Below, one piece after another: positions 32,601 through 43,959 of a DNA stretch of 64,000 bases. The notes under the pieces are model-generated. The model was not told the origin of the DNA, searched no databases, and saw nothing but the letters and a program-made list of their open reading frames with translations. Source of the stretch: Linanthus parryae (Eukaryota > Streptophyta > Magnoliopsida > Ericales > Polemoniaceae); the NCBI GenBank assembly GCA_023055425.1, contig JALGPY010000001.1, forward strand, positions 142,811,368-142,875,367, in the 5' to 3' direction. Each line of letters begins with the position of its first letter. Position 1 is the stretch's first letter. The position numbers and the translations under genes were made by a program.

Positions 32601-33789
32601 ACTTTTGTTAGCTGAAGGGTTCATGATATTTGACCTACACAATCGTCAGAGCAAGAGCCGACGTATTGCCAACAAGGTATGATCTGAACAAAAGAGAGCT
32701 GAATCTACCTGAAATCTGTCGTAAGCCTTTGTGGAATCCGAAAATCGCATCCTTTTTAATGCTCTTGGGTCTCGTAACTTTGGGATTCCATTTACTTGAT
32801 CCTCAAATACCAATGCCTAATCTTCAAAGTGAATGAAGAATGAACCATCTCTTTATTACTGTATGACCAAATCAAAGAGAGCTCTTGTTGTGGGAGATTT
32901 TCCTTGCTCGCAACAGAAAAAGCCGCCAAACACAGGAAAGATTGAAGATGAACCCTCATGCTTTAGTGTGCCACTCTTCGAAGGTTACATGTGGCAAATC
33001 TGTCATCAAAAAATCAGATCTACCATCAATTCAGTATTTTAGCCTTCTACCTCCAGGTTGGCGCTCCATGCACAGCCACTTGATCCCCAACTTGAATCTG
33101 CCTTTCAACTTGAGAGATTCATACTCTTTCGCTTTGTTTTTATAATCATCAAGAGAGCCATGGATTTTAATTGAAGTTTAAAATGTTTGCTGAGTAATTG
33201 AAACCATTTATTTCGCCTCTCCTCCATCCCACAATGATCATGATAGTGACTTGGGTCATAAAAAGAACTCCTCTGTTTTAAAACCCGAAAGGAAATAGGT
33301 GATAGTAGTTTCCCTAGATATTCAACGGATACATTTTGTTTCCTCAGTAAGAGAACTAATCTAGAGATCGAAAAAATGATTGTTCAATCCGCATCTACTC
33401 TGACTGTCATTTCGTCATTTTCCTCCACATATTCATAAATATAAGACTCAAGTCGCAATATGTTCTGAACTAAAAAACCAAAATAAAATATTAACATAAC
33501 AGAAATAAGCCCCCCCCCCCCCCCTCCAATTACAGACCAAAGTGTAAGATTGAGCACATGCGATTCGAGAGAGCCATAGCTGTAAACCTCAGAAGCCGAA
33601 ATAGTAAAAATGCAAAACAGCATGCTTCAATTGGAATACAGCAAGTGCTAGGATATAGAAATCCCCAAATCACAATTCAACACAGAGAATACAATCATAA
33701 CTATAAATCATGAATCCATTTTCACATGCATGGTTGAAATCCAGAAAGTGAAAAGATATAGAAATCCCCAACACAGACTTGGGGATATT
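32601..33789. other. No gene recognised
   Basis: Two adjacent ~68-codon plus-strand frames (32630-32836, 32833-33042) lack family motifs, and the opposite strand is also broken. A C-rich run (33511-33528) creates a poly-Gly illusion on the minus strand. The duplicated segment can be followed to ~32676 because copy B then leaves the window. Confidence 0.45.
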
Positions 33790-35570
33790 TATGTTCTTAA
33801 CCTCTTCGTCATCCATACCCTAGTAGAGGGCACCATCATTTTATTATTTGCCGGGTACCTTACAATCTCCTCAGAGTCTTCCATCTCCATATCTGCTTCC
33901 ACATGTTTTCCCTATGAAAGTGCATGTGACAACTGAAAGCAGCACAATTGATGGCTTCTATGGTACCTTCTTCTCCGCCAACCATGAACACTCCACACCC
34001 ATCTCTCGCATTCCGTTTATCTATGCCGCATGATTCTTCTGCCATTTATGATAGCTGCACTTGGGAAATATTATGTCAGTCCTCTGTTTTCCAGGAACTG
34101 GAGGCCCCTCAATCAGCTCAGCATGGTGGAAATTGTCGTTCTCCATGGATTTGAAGTTGTTGTCCCCAACGTCCCCACGTAGAAGACAACAGCTTCAAAT
34201 CAATGGAGAACGCCAATGTCCACCATGCACTACTGACTTCCAGTTCTTGATAGACAGAAAAGTATCAAGAAATCACCCAAGTGCAGTTACCATGAATACT
34301 TGAAGAATCATGCGGCGTCGATAAACAAGAATGCAAAGATGGGTGTGGAGAGTTCGGAGAAGAAGTTACCCTAGAAGCCCTTACGGCCTTCCATATCATC
34401 ACCTGCTTCAATTTGTTTCCTACGGAAATTCATGTTACAATTGAAAGCAACACAATTGATCGCCTTTATGGTACCTTGTTCTCCGCTAACCATGAACACT
34501 CCACACCCATCTCTTGCATTCCCATTTAACTACGCCGCATGATTCTTATGGCATTTATGGTAGCCGCACTTAGGTGATTTCTAATTAGTCCCCTGTTTTC
34601 TAAGAACTGGAGGCCCTAAATCAACTAAAAGCATGGTGGACATTGTCGTTCTCCAAGGATTTGAAGCTGTCGTCTTCTACGAAGGGACGTAAGGAAAACA
34701 GCCTCAAATCCTTGGAGAACGCCAATGTCCACCATGCTCTGCTGATTGAGGATCATCTAGTTCTTGAAAGACAGAGGTGTATCAAGAAATCACCCGAGTA
34801 CAGCTACCATGAATTCTAGAAGAATCATGCGGCTTTGATATACGAGAATGCATATGTGGAGAGTTCAAGGATGGCGCTAAAAGCCTTTCCATCTCATCAC
34901 CTGCATTAATTTGACTTTCATGTGACAATTGAAAGCAGCACAATTGATGGCTTCTAGGGTACCTTCTTCTCCGCACCCATTGAACACTCCACACCTATCT
35001 CTTGCATTCCCGTTTATCTACGCTACATGACTCTTCTGGCATTCATGGTAGCTGCACTTGGTTTAATTCTTGCTAGTCCTCTGTTTTCCAAGAACTGGAG
35101 GTTCTCAATCAGGAAGAGCATGGTGGACATTGTCTTTCTCCATGGATTTGAGGTTGTTGTCTCCTACGTCCTTACGCAGAAGAACACAACTTCAAATCCA
35201 TGGAAACGGAAACGTCCACCATGCTCTGCTGATTGAGAGTCCTCCAGTTCTTGAGAAGTAACAAGAAATCACCCAAGTAGAGCTACCATGAATGCCAGAA
35301 GAATCATGCGACGTCGATAAACGAGAATGCCAGAGATTGGTGTGGAGAGTTCAAGGATGGCGGAGAAGAATGTACCCTAGAAGCCCTCAATGGTGCTGCT
35401 TGCAATTGTCACATGGACTTACATAGGAAACAGATTGAAGCCGACCTTGAGGAGATTGTAGGGTACCCGAAAAATATGCAGATGGTGGTGCCCTCTACTA
35501 GGGTAAGGATGATGAGGAAGAAGTGGTCAAAGACTAAGTTCACCAAAGGACCAGAAGGGGGAATGCGAGA
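33790..35570. repeat. Array of three consecutive ZHD palindromes
   Basis: Six half-units alternate in orientation with centres near 34175, 34684 and 35171. Each half holds a leader (catggtggacattgtcgttctcca...) and the ZHD zinc-finger N-terminal coding region; the two outermost halves extend to the homeodomain start. At the first centre gatttgaagttgttgtc and gacaacagcttcaaatc pair across a 20-nt loop. Half-unit junctions are near 34390 and 34880. Confidence 0.88.
33815..34060 (-). pseudogene. ZHD zinc-finger fragment, outer left half-unit
   Basis: The minus strand reads [11 protein letters not shown], a frameshift, then [20 protein letters not shown] and [13 protein letters not shown]. This corresponds to the full ZHD dimerisation finger (usual ECx[33 protein letters not shown]). 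Key Cys changes (EC to KW, CNC to FSC) and frameshifts make it non-functional. Confidence 0.85.
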
Positions 35571-35573
35571 CTA
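35270..35573 (+). pseudogene. ZHD finger running in frame into homeodomain start, outer right half-unit
   Basis: An open frame reads SYHECQKNHATSINENARDW, then CGEFKDGGEECTLEALNGAA and CNCHMDLHRKQ, then VGYPKNMQM and MMRKKWSKTKFTKG, where it breaks into copia sequence. It is the only place where the N-terminal finger half (YHECQKNHA) stays in frame with the rest, although C-to-W and C-to-G changes hit metal-ligand positions. A stop lies just upstream of SYHEC. Confidence 0.85.
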
Positions 35574-36650
35574 ATGTCGACATACTGCGCCTGCTGGATG
35601 ACCTAGACGATGATGCTGGGAGACGCACAATGAGTAAGACTCGTATACACGCGCCAGCAGGAACGGATGGAAGAAAAATGCTAGCCACTCATTAACTCCA
35701 TCTCTAAGGGGGCCGATGACAAGCTGGGCCCCCGTAATGCGATCCTTCAAGACAAAATCAAAGGAAGAGAATTCAACTACTAGATTATGAGATTGACACA
35801 ATTGAGAGACCCAGTTGAGATTTTTCTAAGTGGCTGGAACAGAGAACATTATATAAGTTAAAAAACAAGAATGAGAGCAAAGGGACATCCAACTAGTGTG
35901 GATGATTGGAAGACAAGTGCTATCCCCAATCGTAACATCCTCGAACAGATAATACGGCTAATGAACAAGGTCTGTCTTGATGTGGTGAGTAGCCTGAATG
36001 TCAAGTAACCCGGAAGGAGCGAGAAGTCCTACAGGTGGGGCCGTGGCCATGTGAGCACGCAACTGCATGGACCGGATGAGCTAGGCGATCCATCCTGTAG
36101 CTGAACTACGGGCACACACTTATGCGATTGGCCCTGAACAGCCACAGCCTGGAAGAACCCCTTGATGGGACAAGGAGTCGAGCGCGGCGGGGCGCTAGTG
36201 GGCCCACTCTGTCAATGAGAGGATAAGCCAGTTGGTTATGGCGCGCCAAGATGGAGCCAGGTGCAGTGCCAGGCTGTTGAGTAGGCTGCTGAGTCGGTAC
36301 CAGTGCGTACACGGTTTCAACTGTGAGGGCCGAAGGGTGAGCTGAGAGGTAGACTACGCCAAAGATGGCTCGTGGGTGAGCTTCTCCGACAACTCTTCAA
36401 AGCCGACGTCGGTCTCACGAGCTTTGATAGCCTCAACGACAGGTAAGTAAACCTCATTAAGCCCATCCATGATATAATCAACTATGTCTAATTCATCCAT
36501 CGGTTTGCCTATAGGTGCAAGCTCGTCCGTTTTTTGACGACTCGAAGATAAAACGGTTCCCCTGCAGTGGTCGTTTCAGATGCTCCTTGATTTGATTGAT
36601 ATTACAACGGGAGAGTTTGGCATAAATGTTGTGCAGAGTAGTTCAAATTT
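35574..36650 (-). pseudogene. Ty1-copia gag, protease and GAG-pre-integrase remnant
   Basis: From right to left the minus strand gives gag (DELAPIGKPMDELDIVDYIM, then AIKARETDVGFEELSEKL), a Gln/Pro-rich linker (TQQPTQQPGTAPG), a protease-region scrap (EDVTIGDSTCLPI), and GAG-pre-integrase (CQSHNLVVEFSSFDFVLKDR, ending HRLGHPAGAV). The order is right for copia, but frames are broken and integrase/RT are missing. Confidence 0.8.
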
Positions 36651-36769
36651 GGGCTCAAGTCTCATTTTGGAAAATGAGAGGCAAGATTCTTTGAGACAAT
36701 GTGCTGATGTGGAATGCAAACACTAACTGGTCACCTAATATCTTGGCCTGGAAGCTGGAAGCTACAAGT

Positions 36770-36845
36770 ACATGCCATTCTCAAGGGTCATGGTCTTGTT
36801 GGCTATGTTGACGGCTCGACACTGCCGCCGCCCAGATTCAATCCA
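36770..36845 (+). pseudogene. Ty1-copia gag N-terminal scrap
   Basis: WKLQVHAILKGHGLVGYVDG followed by STLPPP on the plus strand, opposite to the adjacent gag remnant. It matches the scrap at 6.19 kb. Confidence 0.65.
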
Positions 36846-37970
36846 TGTTGATTCTATTCTTGAACTTCGCCTTTTCGAGTTGTATTTGTAGCATATGAAA
36901 ATATTGCAGACTTATATTGCATCCAGCAACTAATGGAATAGAGTTTATAAGCAAAATATAACTTTCTGATGCATAAAAGGAAACCAATTATATTATAAGT
37001 ACGAAAAGACCAAAGCATTGCTTACCACTCCGAGAATCCGATTTTGTTCCCGTGATTTCTTGCTTCATGAGCAGCAATGCGGACAGCGGGGTGAGATCTG
37101 CTTGCCCAGAAGATGGCTCAACTGTTAGTCCTCGAAACGTATTTGAAGCAGAATCCACGTCACTGCTAAACTCTTTCCGTACCTTCAAAATATCATGAAA
37201 AAAATAAGCGTAAATGCATAATCGTTAACGCCTTCATAAAAGGATGAAAATATTCTGAAAGCATAGTTAGTAACCTATCTGATGCAAAAAACAGAAATTT
37301 CACTTCAAAAGCGAAGGAAAAAAACCTCGTCCAAAGTAGTATAGTAAAACATAAACGATTAGGTGTATTTGGATGATTGGCTTGTCAAAGCACATTCACT
37401 TAATGCACATTCCCTCACATTCCAGAGACATGATGGATTCAATGACATTTTCGTAAAAAGTAAAGATAGTAAAATAAACACAGACAATGCAAGTAGAAGA
37501 TTGATCAACCCATTACCTCACATTCCAGAGATATGACGGATTCAACGACATTATTTTATAAGTAAAGATTGTATTATAAACACAGACGGTGCAAGAAGAA
37601 GATTGATAAACCCATTTGTCGATCATATAACAAAAGAGTATAAGAACTAAAGTAGGATTTGATAAATTCACCTCACAACAAAAATGGAAAGTGCAGGAAT
37701 CCTATACTTAAATTGCTGAATGTGCATATGTAGATCATCAAAAATATGTTGATAGTGCTCCCTCCAGATTTGCCAAATGATAACAACTGTGCTACTCGCC
37801 AAATCTTTTCTGAGTTGAGCCTTATCAACCTGTCTCCCAACTTTGTAACTGTGTATTTATATCTTCTGGTCGTATCTACCGAGTACCAAACAGTTTCCCA
37901 CAAACCCCTGGCAAAGCAAGAAGAGGTGTGACACTGTTCTAGCATCAAAGTTACACATCACACACTATCA
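36838..37970. repeat. Composite module U4
   Basis: It lacks the AT-rich leader and starts at the terminal-exon-like piece. The exon-like block (about 37026-37185, minus) has small deletions. The LINE fragment (minus, to 37948) reads FARGLWETVWYSVDTTRR. It continues into the copia module as U1 does. Confidence 0.75.
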
Positions 37971-38159
37971 TTAACAAAGCCAATAAGTTAGGCAGAGACA
38001 AATTTGATCAACACTTTCCTAACGAAAATCTATGACAACAAAAACTTGAAATAAGAACCATTTCCCAACATCTTTAGAACAAACGAAAAACATGAAAGAA
38101 GAACCATTAATGCTAGCTGAATGCATCTAGTATCTCTCTCACCCGACCGAATATCACAT

Positions 38160-38990
38160 TTTCTGTTAACAAGCTCTCGCAAATTATGCACCGAACCTAT
38201 ACCTTTCATTTGAATGCATTCAAGAGCTTGCTTCGATATCTACAGGGGTCCTCTGCCTTGGGAGTTCTCATTCGGCGTGGTATGTGCTCCATGTATGCAT
38301 TCTCCGATGCTGACAAAAGGACGACTACACCCCTACCTTAATCTATATGGTTTACTTGGGAGGCTCCTCCATTTCTTGGAGTTCCACGGTTGCTCGCTCA
38401 TCGACAGAGGCTGAGTATCGGGCCGTGGCATCGGCTGAGTAACGATGACTTTGTTCACTTATATTTGAGTTATCTATTGTGATAATATTGGTACTGCCTA
38501 CTTATGCTCAAATCCGGTGTGTGGCACTCGTCCGAAACATGTTGCTTTGGATTTCCAATTCATTCGTGAGCAGGGTTCAGGCTGGATCGCTCCGAGTGTC
38601 CCAGACTGATCAACTGGCTGAATGTCTCACCAAGGCGCAATCACACACTGAGTGTGAGTAAGGTCAGCCAGGTCCGACGCATTGACGGGCTTAGTTCCAC
38701 CTAGTGTTTGCCCCCAACTATGTTTTGTAGTGCAGATGCAAATGGGAAACTATATTGGTACAGCTTGAACGAAATCCGTGTTCAGAAAATAACTACTAGT
38801 TGAACCAACTGACTTCACTATTCGGGTTCAAGGTTAGGATCATGGTTTCTAGGCTGATGGAGAATTTTTCGTCAAGAATCTCCTAAGTCAAAGACTTAAA
38901 TGGGAAACGCGAGCGTTAGTTTTTGAATGGCGGCTATCAACACCCTTAGAGGAATGAATTGAATGCTTTTCTAGTAGGTAGATCAGATAT
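38160..38990 (+). pseudogene. Ty1-copia RT end/RNase H remnant and LTR-like tail
   Basis: It retains AFKSLLRYLQGSSALGVLIR (RT-RNase H connection), then SDAD, VYLGGSSISWSS, TEAEYRAVAS and DQLAECLTKA, with frameshifts. It is fuller than the copy at 4.1 kb. Most of it also forms the left arm of the large palindrome. Confidence 0.8.
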
Positions 38991-39293
38991 AAATTTAACA
39001 GCATGCATAACACGTCCTACAAAATTTCGGTCAGAAGTTGCATTTTCTTAGGTTCATAGTACCCCACATTTTCTTTTACCACGGCACAACTCTCACTAAC
39101 AATAAGATAGACATAAACATTAAAACTTTTCTTTGCGGGGTCAATGAACAAAAAGCATGGCTACAAGTCTACACTACATAGAGAATTACTAGACGGCCCC
39201 CAGGTCCGGATACAATTTACACATTCTTTTCGGACCTGAGAAAAACCACACCAAAACAGATGAAATTAGCGAAAAGAAGAAGACATTAACAAA

Positions 39294-39715
39294 TTAAGGT
39301 TGGTTTGAAGATGATGAGTTGTTCTTGTTCATGCCCATATGAACATGTTCATTGTTCTGCATCCAAACTTTAAGCATCTTCCTCTTGATCCCAATCTCTT
39401 GATAGAATTGCTGAAAAACAGATTCGCCCATCGTCTGCAGCTTCAACCTAGCTTTGAATGCAAAGGCAAGCATCTTTCCCTTATGTTCTTTGGTGAACTT
39501 AGTCCTTGACCTCTTCTTCCTTGTCATCCCTACCTCAGTAGAGGGCACTTACATCTGCATATTTGTCGGGTACCCTACAATCTCCTCAGGGTCTTCCATT
39601 TCATAATCTGCTTTAATCTGTTTCCTATGGAAGTTCATGTGACAATTGCAAGCAGCACAAATGAGGGCTTCTAGGGAACCTTCTTCTCCTCCAGCCATGA
39701 TCTCAACCCATCCGG
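39294..39715 (-). pseudogene. ZHD fragment, left arm of the large palindrome
   Basis: The finger end [25 protein letters not shown] and GYPTNMQM is followed by a stop (ATG-TAA). The homeodomain is open at 39548-39294 with [20 protein letters not shown] and IKRKMLKVWMQNNEH. Confidence 0.85.
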
Positions 39716-39744
39716 AGTTCTTGTTTATTGAGGGCGTCGATAAA

Positions 39745-40197
39745 CGGAAATGCAAGAGATGGGTCTCATGGATGGCGGAGAAGAAAGTACCGTAGAAGCC
39801 CTCATGCTGCATGCAAGTGTCACAGGAACTTCCACAGAAAGCAGATTGAAGCAGATGATGATATGGAAGACGTTGAGGAGATTGTAGGGTACCCGAAACT
39901 ATGAAGATGATGGCGCCCTCTACTAGGGTAGGAACGATGAGCAGGAAGAGGTCACGGACTAAGTTCACCAAAGAACAGAAGGAGAAGATGCTTGCCTTTT
40001 CCCTCAAAGGTAGTTGGAAGCTGCAGATGATGGGCGAATGTATGGTTCAACGATTCTGTCAAGAGATTGGGATCAAGAGGAAGGCGCTTGAAGTATGGAT
40101 GCAGAACAATAAACATGTTCATATGGGCATGAGCAAAAACAAGAACAACTCATCATCTTCAAACAAACTTAAGTTTCTTGTTTCTTTAATTTGTTAA
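39745..40197 (+). pseudogene. ZHD fragment, right arm of the large palindrome
   Basis: The degenerate finger (frameshifted [13 protein letters not shown]) is followed by an open homeodomain frame 39901-40197 with [40 protein letters not shown] and NNKH. The homeodomain is complete; the finger is not. Confidence 0.85.
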
Positions 40198-40499
40198 TGC
40201 CTTCCTCTTTTTGGATATTTCATCTATTTTGGGGTGGTTTTTCTAAGGCCTTAAAAGAAGGTGTAGACTGTATCTAAACCTGGGCCGTCAAGTCATTCTC
40301 CCTAGGTGTAGTGTAGACTTGTAGCCCTGCTTTTGGTTCATAGTTCTGACCCGCAAAGGATACGAGTTTTAATGTCTGTATAACCTGTTGTTAGTTGAGA
40401 GTTGAGCCGTGGTAAAAGAAAATGAGGGGTACTATGAACCAAAGAAACTGCAAAATGCAACTTTTTACTGAAATTTGGTAGTATATTTTATGAATGCTG

Positions 40500-40965
40500 T
40501 TAAATTTATATCTGATCTACGACAAAAGCATTCAATTCTTTCTTCTCGGGTGTTGATAACCGACAATCAAAAACTAACCCTCGTGTTTCCTATAAAGTCT
40601 TTGACAAATCGGAGATTCATGGCGACAGTTTCTCCATCAGCCTAGAAAGCCATGATTCCAACCATGAACCCGAATAGTGAAGTCAGTTTGTTCAACTCGT
40701 AGTTATTTTCTAAAGATGGATTTCGTTGAAGATGTACCAATATAGTTTCCCGTTTGCATCTGAACTACAAAAAAACTAGTTGGGGGCAAACACTAGGTGA
40801 TGAACTAAGCTCATCAATGTGCCAAACCGGGGTCAAACTTGGCAAACCCTGTTCACACTCAACGCGCGATAGCGCCTTGGTGAGACAGTCAACCAGTTGA
40901 TGAGTCAAGGAGACATGAGAAACTCGGAGCGATCTCATGAATGATGTGGAAATCCAGCGCAACTA
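40500..40965 (-). pseudogene. Ty1-copia RNase H end, right arm of the large palindrome
   Basis: The minus strand reads SLRVSHVSLTHQLVDCLTKA, then LTR-like sequence, the same module as 1229-1635. It is diverged from the left-arm copy. Confidence 0.75.
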
Positions 40966-41084
40966 CAAGAGTCTGAACACTGGATTTGAGCATAATTAGG
41001 TGCACCAACGTTATCACAATAGACAACAAGTGCATAAGGAAGTGAGACCCAAGCTCAGAGAAAAGTGAACAAAGCCACTGGTTA

Positions 41085-42870
41085 AGTAATTATCTATGTC
41101 TCCGTCTTAGATTACTAGGTTAAATTTATTATTAGTGTAAATGGTGTGAAATTACAATAGTACCCTCAATGTTATAACACCTATGGCCCCTCGCAAGTTG
41201 GGGCTTAAAGTTAAAGCCCAATCACCAGCTAATTTACTGGTGGGCCAGCACTGGTTTTCAAGGATAAAATTAAAATCTTTCTGAAAATAATGTTTTCTTT
41301 CTTTTTCTAATCTTATCCGGGGAGGAGGGCAAAATTTTTTAACAAGAACAAGTCAATAGCCCGGAGCATGGCATCTAGCTTGACCTTAAATGATCTTTTT
41401 ATATAGAAAGCATGATTCAGTAATGCAATACGGTATAACATAATCTGGAGGTGAGTTGAATTAGTTGCAACTTATTGATAATGCGGCTGAAAAGGAAAAA
41501 ATAAAATAAAAAAAATAAAGCAAGAAGACGTCATATGTCCTGGAAATTGGAAAGATGGAAAAGATCTTACGAATTGATATAAATTGCAACAGCTTAAGTA
41601 ATCGGTAAAAGCATGTATATAACGGGAAAGCAAAATCACAAGAAAGTGAAACTATTACGGACTTTACAGCCAAAGACAATTGGCTATCTATGAATACTCG
41701 GTACGAGAATAGGAAGAGCACTAGAATATTGAAATGCAAAATGAAAAAGACAATTTTTCGCATTATTTCAGTCCATGTTGATTATATTCTTGAACTTGGC
41801 CTTTTCGAGATCTATTTGTAGCGTATGAGCAAAAGGTAACTTTCTGATGCATACATGGAAACCCAATTATAAGTAGGAAAAGACCAAAGCATTGCCTACC
41901 ACTCTGAGTATCCAATTTTGTGCCCGTGATTTCTTTGCTTCATGAGCAGCAATGCGGAACAACTGGGTGAGATCTGCTTGCCCAGAAGATGGCTCAACTG
42001 TTAGTTCTCGGAACGCATTTGAAGCAGAATCCACGTCACTGCTACACTCTTTCCGTACCTTCATAATATCATAAGAAAAAATAAGCGTAAATGCATAATC
42101 ATAAACACCTTCATAAAAGGATGAAAGTATTCTGAAAGCATAGTTAGTAACCTATCTATTTCAGAAACCAGAAATTTGACTTAAAAAACGAAGGAAAAAA
42201 AACCTCGTCCAAAGCAGTATAGTAAAACATAAACGATTAGGTTTATTTTGATGACTGACTTGTCAAAGCACATTCACTTAATGCACATTCCCTCACATTC
42301 GAGAGACGTTATGGATTCAAGGACATTTTTTTGAAAAGTAAAGATTGTTATATAAACACGAACGGTGCAAATAGAAGATTGATCAACCCATTCCCTCACA
42401 TTCCAGAGATATGGCAGATTCAACGTCATTTTTTTTTTATTAGTAAAGATTGAATTATATACACAGACGGTGCAAGAAGAAGATTGATCAACCCATTTGT
42501 TATTCATAAAACAAACGAGTATAAGCACAAAATTAGGAATTGAGAAATTCCCCTCACAACAAAAATGGAAAGTGCAGAGAACCCTAGACTTAAATTGGTG
42601 AATGTGCATATGTTGCTCATCAAAAATATGTTGATAGCACTCCCTCCAGATTTGCCAAATGATAACAACTGTGCTACTCGCCAAATCTTTTCCGAGTTGA
42701 GCCTTTACAACCTGTCTCCCAACTTTGTAACTGTGTATTTATATCTTCTGGTTGTACTGCCTACTGGGTTTCAGACAGTTTCCCACAAATCCCTAGCAAT
42801 GCAAGAAGAGGTTTGACATTGTTTTCGCATCACATTTACACATCACACACTATCATGTGATGGATCAGAA
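41085..42870. repeat. Composite module U5
   Basis: Full module with leader, terminal-exon-like piece, exon-like block (about 41901-42058, minus: ECSSDVDSASNAFRELTVEP, open) and LINE fragment (about 42565-42816, minus). From 42484 rightward it is also the left edge of duplication copy B. Confidence 0.8.
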
Positions 42871-42979
42871 TTCCAGGGCCATTACGTTTTGCTCATACGC
42901 TACAAATAGACCACCCCAAAACAGATGAAATTAGCGAAAAGAAGAAGACATTAACAAATTAAAGAAAAAAAAAAAACTA

Positions 42980-43393
42980 AGGTTGGTTTGAAGATGATGA
43001 GTTGTTCTTGTTCATGCCCATATGAACATGTTTATTGTTCTGCATCCAAACTTTACACTCCTTCCTCTTGATCCCAATCTATTGACAGAATTGTTGAACA
43101 ACAGATTCACCCATCATCTGTAGCTTCCAACTAGCTTTGAATGCAAAGGCAAGCATCTTTCCCTTCTTTTCTTTGGTGAACTTAGTCCTTGACCTTTTCT
43201 TCCTCATCATCCCTACCTCATTAGATGGCACTATCATCAGCGTATTTCTCGGGTACCCTACAATCTCCTCCGGGTCTTCCATCTCATAATCTGCTTCAAT
43301 CTGTTTCCTATGGAAGTTCCTGTGACAATTGCAAGAAACACAAATGAGGGCTTCCAGGGTACCTTCTTCTCCTCCAGCCATAATGTCACCCAT
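42980..43393 (-). pseudogene. ZHD fragment, left arm, copy B
   Basis: A 104-codon open frame (43393-43079) starts [20 protein letters not shown], and the same TAG stops it before the recognition helix. The nonsense change therefore predates the A/B event or was copied by conversion. Confidence 0.85.
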
Positions 43394-43419
43394 CTAGTGT
43401 TCTTGTTCATTGAGGACGT

Positions 43420-43860
43420 CGATAAACGAGATGCAAGAGATGGGTCTCATGGTTGGCAGAGGAGAAGGTACCCTAGAAGGCCTCAATCGTGCCGCTTGCA
43501 GTTGTCACAAGGACTTCCATAGGAAAACATATTGAAACAGGTGATGACATGGAAGACGCTGAGGAGATTGTAGGGTACCAGAAAATATGCAGATGATGGT
43601 GCCCTCTACTAGGGTAGGGATGATGAGGAGGAAGAGGTCAAGGACTAAGTTCACCAAAGAATAGAAGGAGAAGATGATTGCCTTTGAACTCAAAGCTAGT
43701 TGGAAGTTGCAGATGATAAGCAAATCTATTGTTCAGCGATTCTGTCAGGAGATTGGGATCAAGAGGTAGGTGCTTAAAGTTTGGATGCAGAACAATAAAC
43801 ATATTCACATGAGCATGAACAAGAACAACTCATCATCTTCAAACCAACTTTAGTTTCTTG
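43420..43860 (+). pseudogene. ZHD fragment, right arm, copy B
   Basis: Same decayed finger and homeodomain as 20010-20440, with stops at the same places. Confidence 0.8.
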
Positions 43861-43959
43861 TTTCTTTAATTTGTTAATGTCTTCTTCTTTTGGCTAATTT
43901 CATCTGTTTAGGGGTAATTTTTCTCAGGCCTAAAAAGAAAGTGTAGACTGTATCTAGAC

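Larger units (their letters stand above)
19070..32676. repeat. Segmental duplication copy A
   Basis: Direct copy of 42484-64000. The left breakpoint is at attgatcaacccatttgtta (19070/42484). The match still runs at the window end (64000 pairs with ~32676). From 19070 to 23431 the copies are almost identical: I find about ten differences, mostly before 20.4 kb. Beyond 23.43 kb they differ by roughly 2%. Copy A lacks the 8.6-kb LTR element and the hAT at 62.2 kb present in B, and has its own hAT at 27.43 kb. Confidence 0.92.
38480..40990. repeat. Large ZHD/copia palindrome, arms ~1.25 kb
   Basis: Left arm order: copia RNase H end, LTR-like tail, spacer with gtctacactac, homeodomain, zinc finger. 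The right arm has exactly the reverse complement order out to the minus-strand copia RNase H end. The centre is near 39732 with almost no spacer. Arm similarity over the ZHD part is roughly 85% by eye. Confidence 0.9.
42905..43935. repeat. ZHD palindrome 2, copy B
   Basis: Counterpart of 19491-20520 with a handful of base changes; centre near 43415. Confidence 0.85.

Noticed and set aside
32630..33145. Cluster of short plus-strand frames as a possible gene
   Set aside because: No domain, no convincing splice structure, and the opposite strand is equally open in places.
33384..33623. 79-codon minus-strand frame with a poly-Gly stretch
   Set aside because: The Gly run is the complement of a C homopolymer; no other support.
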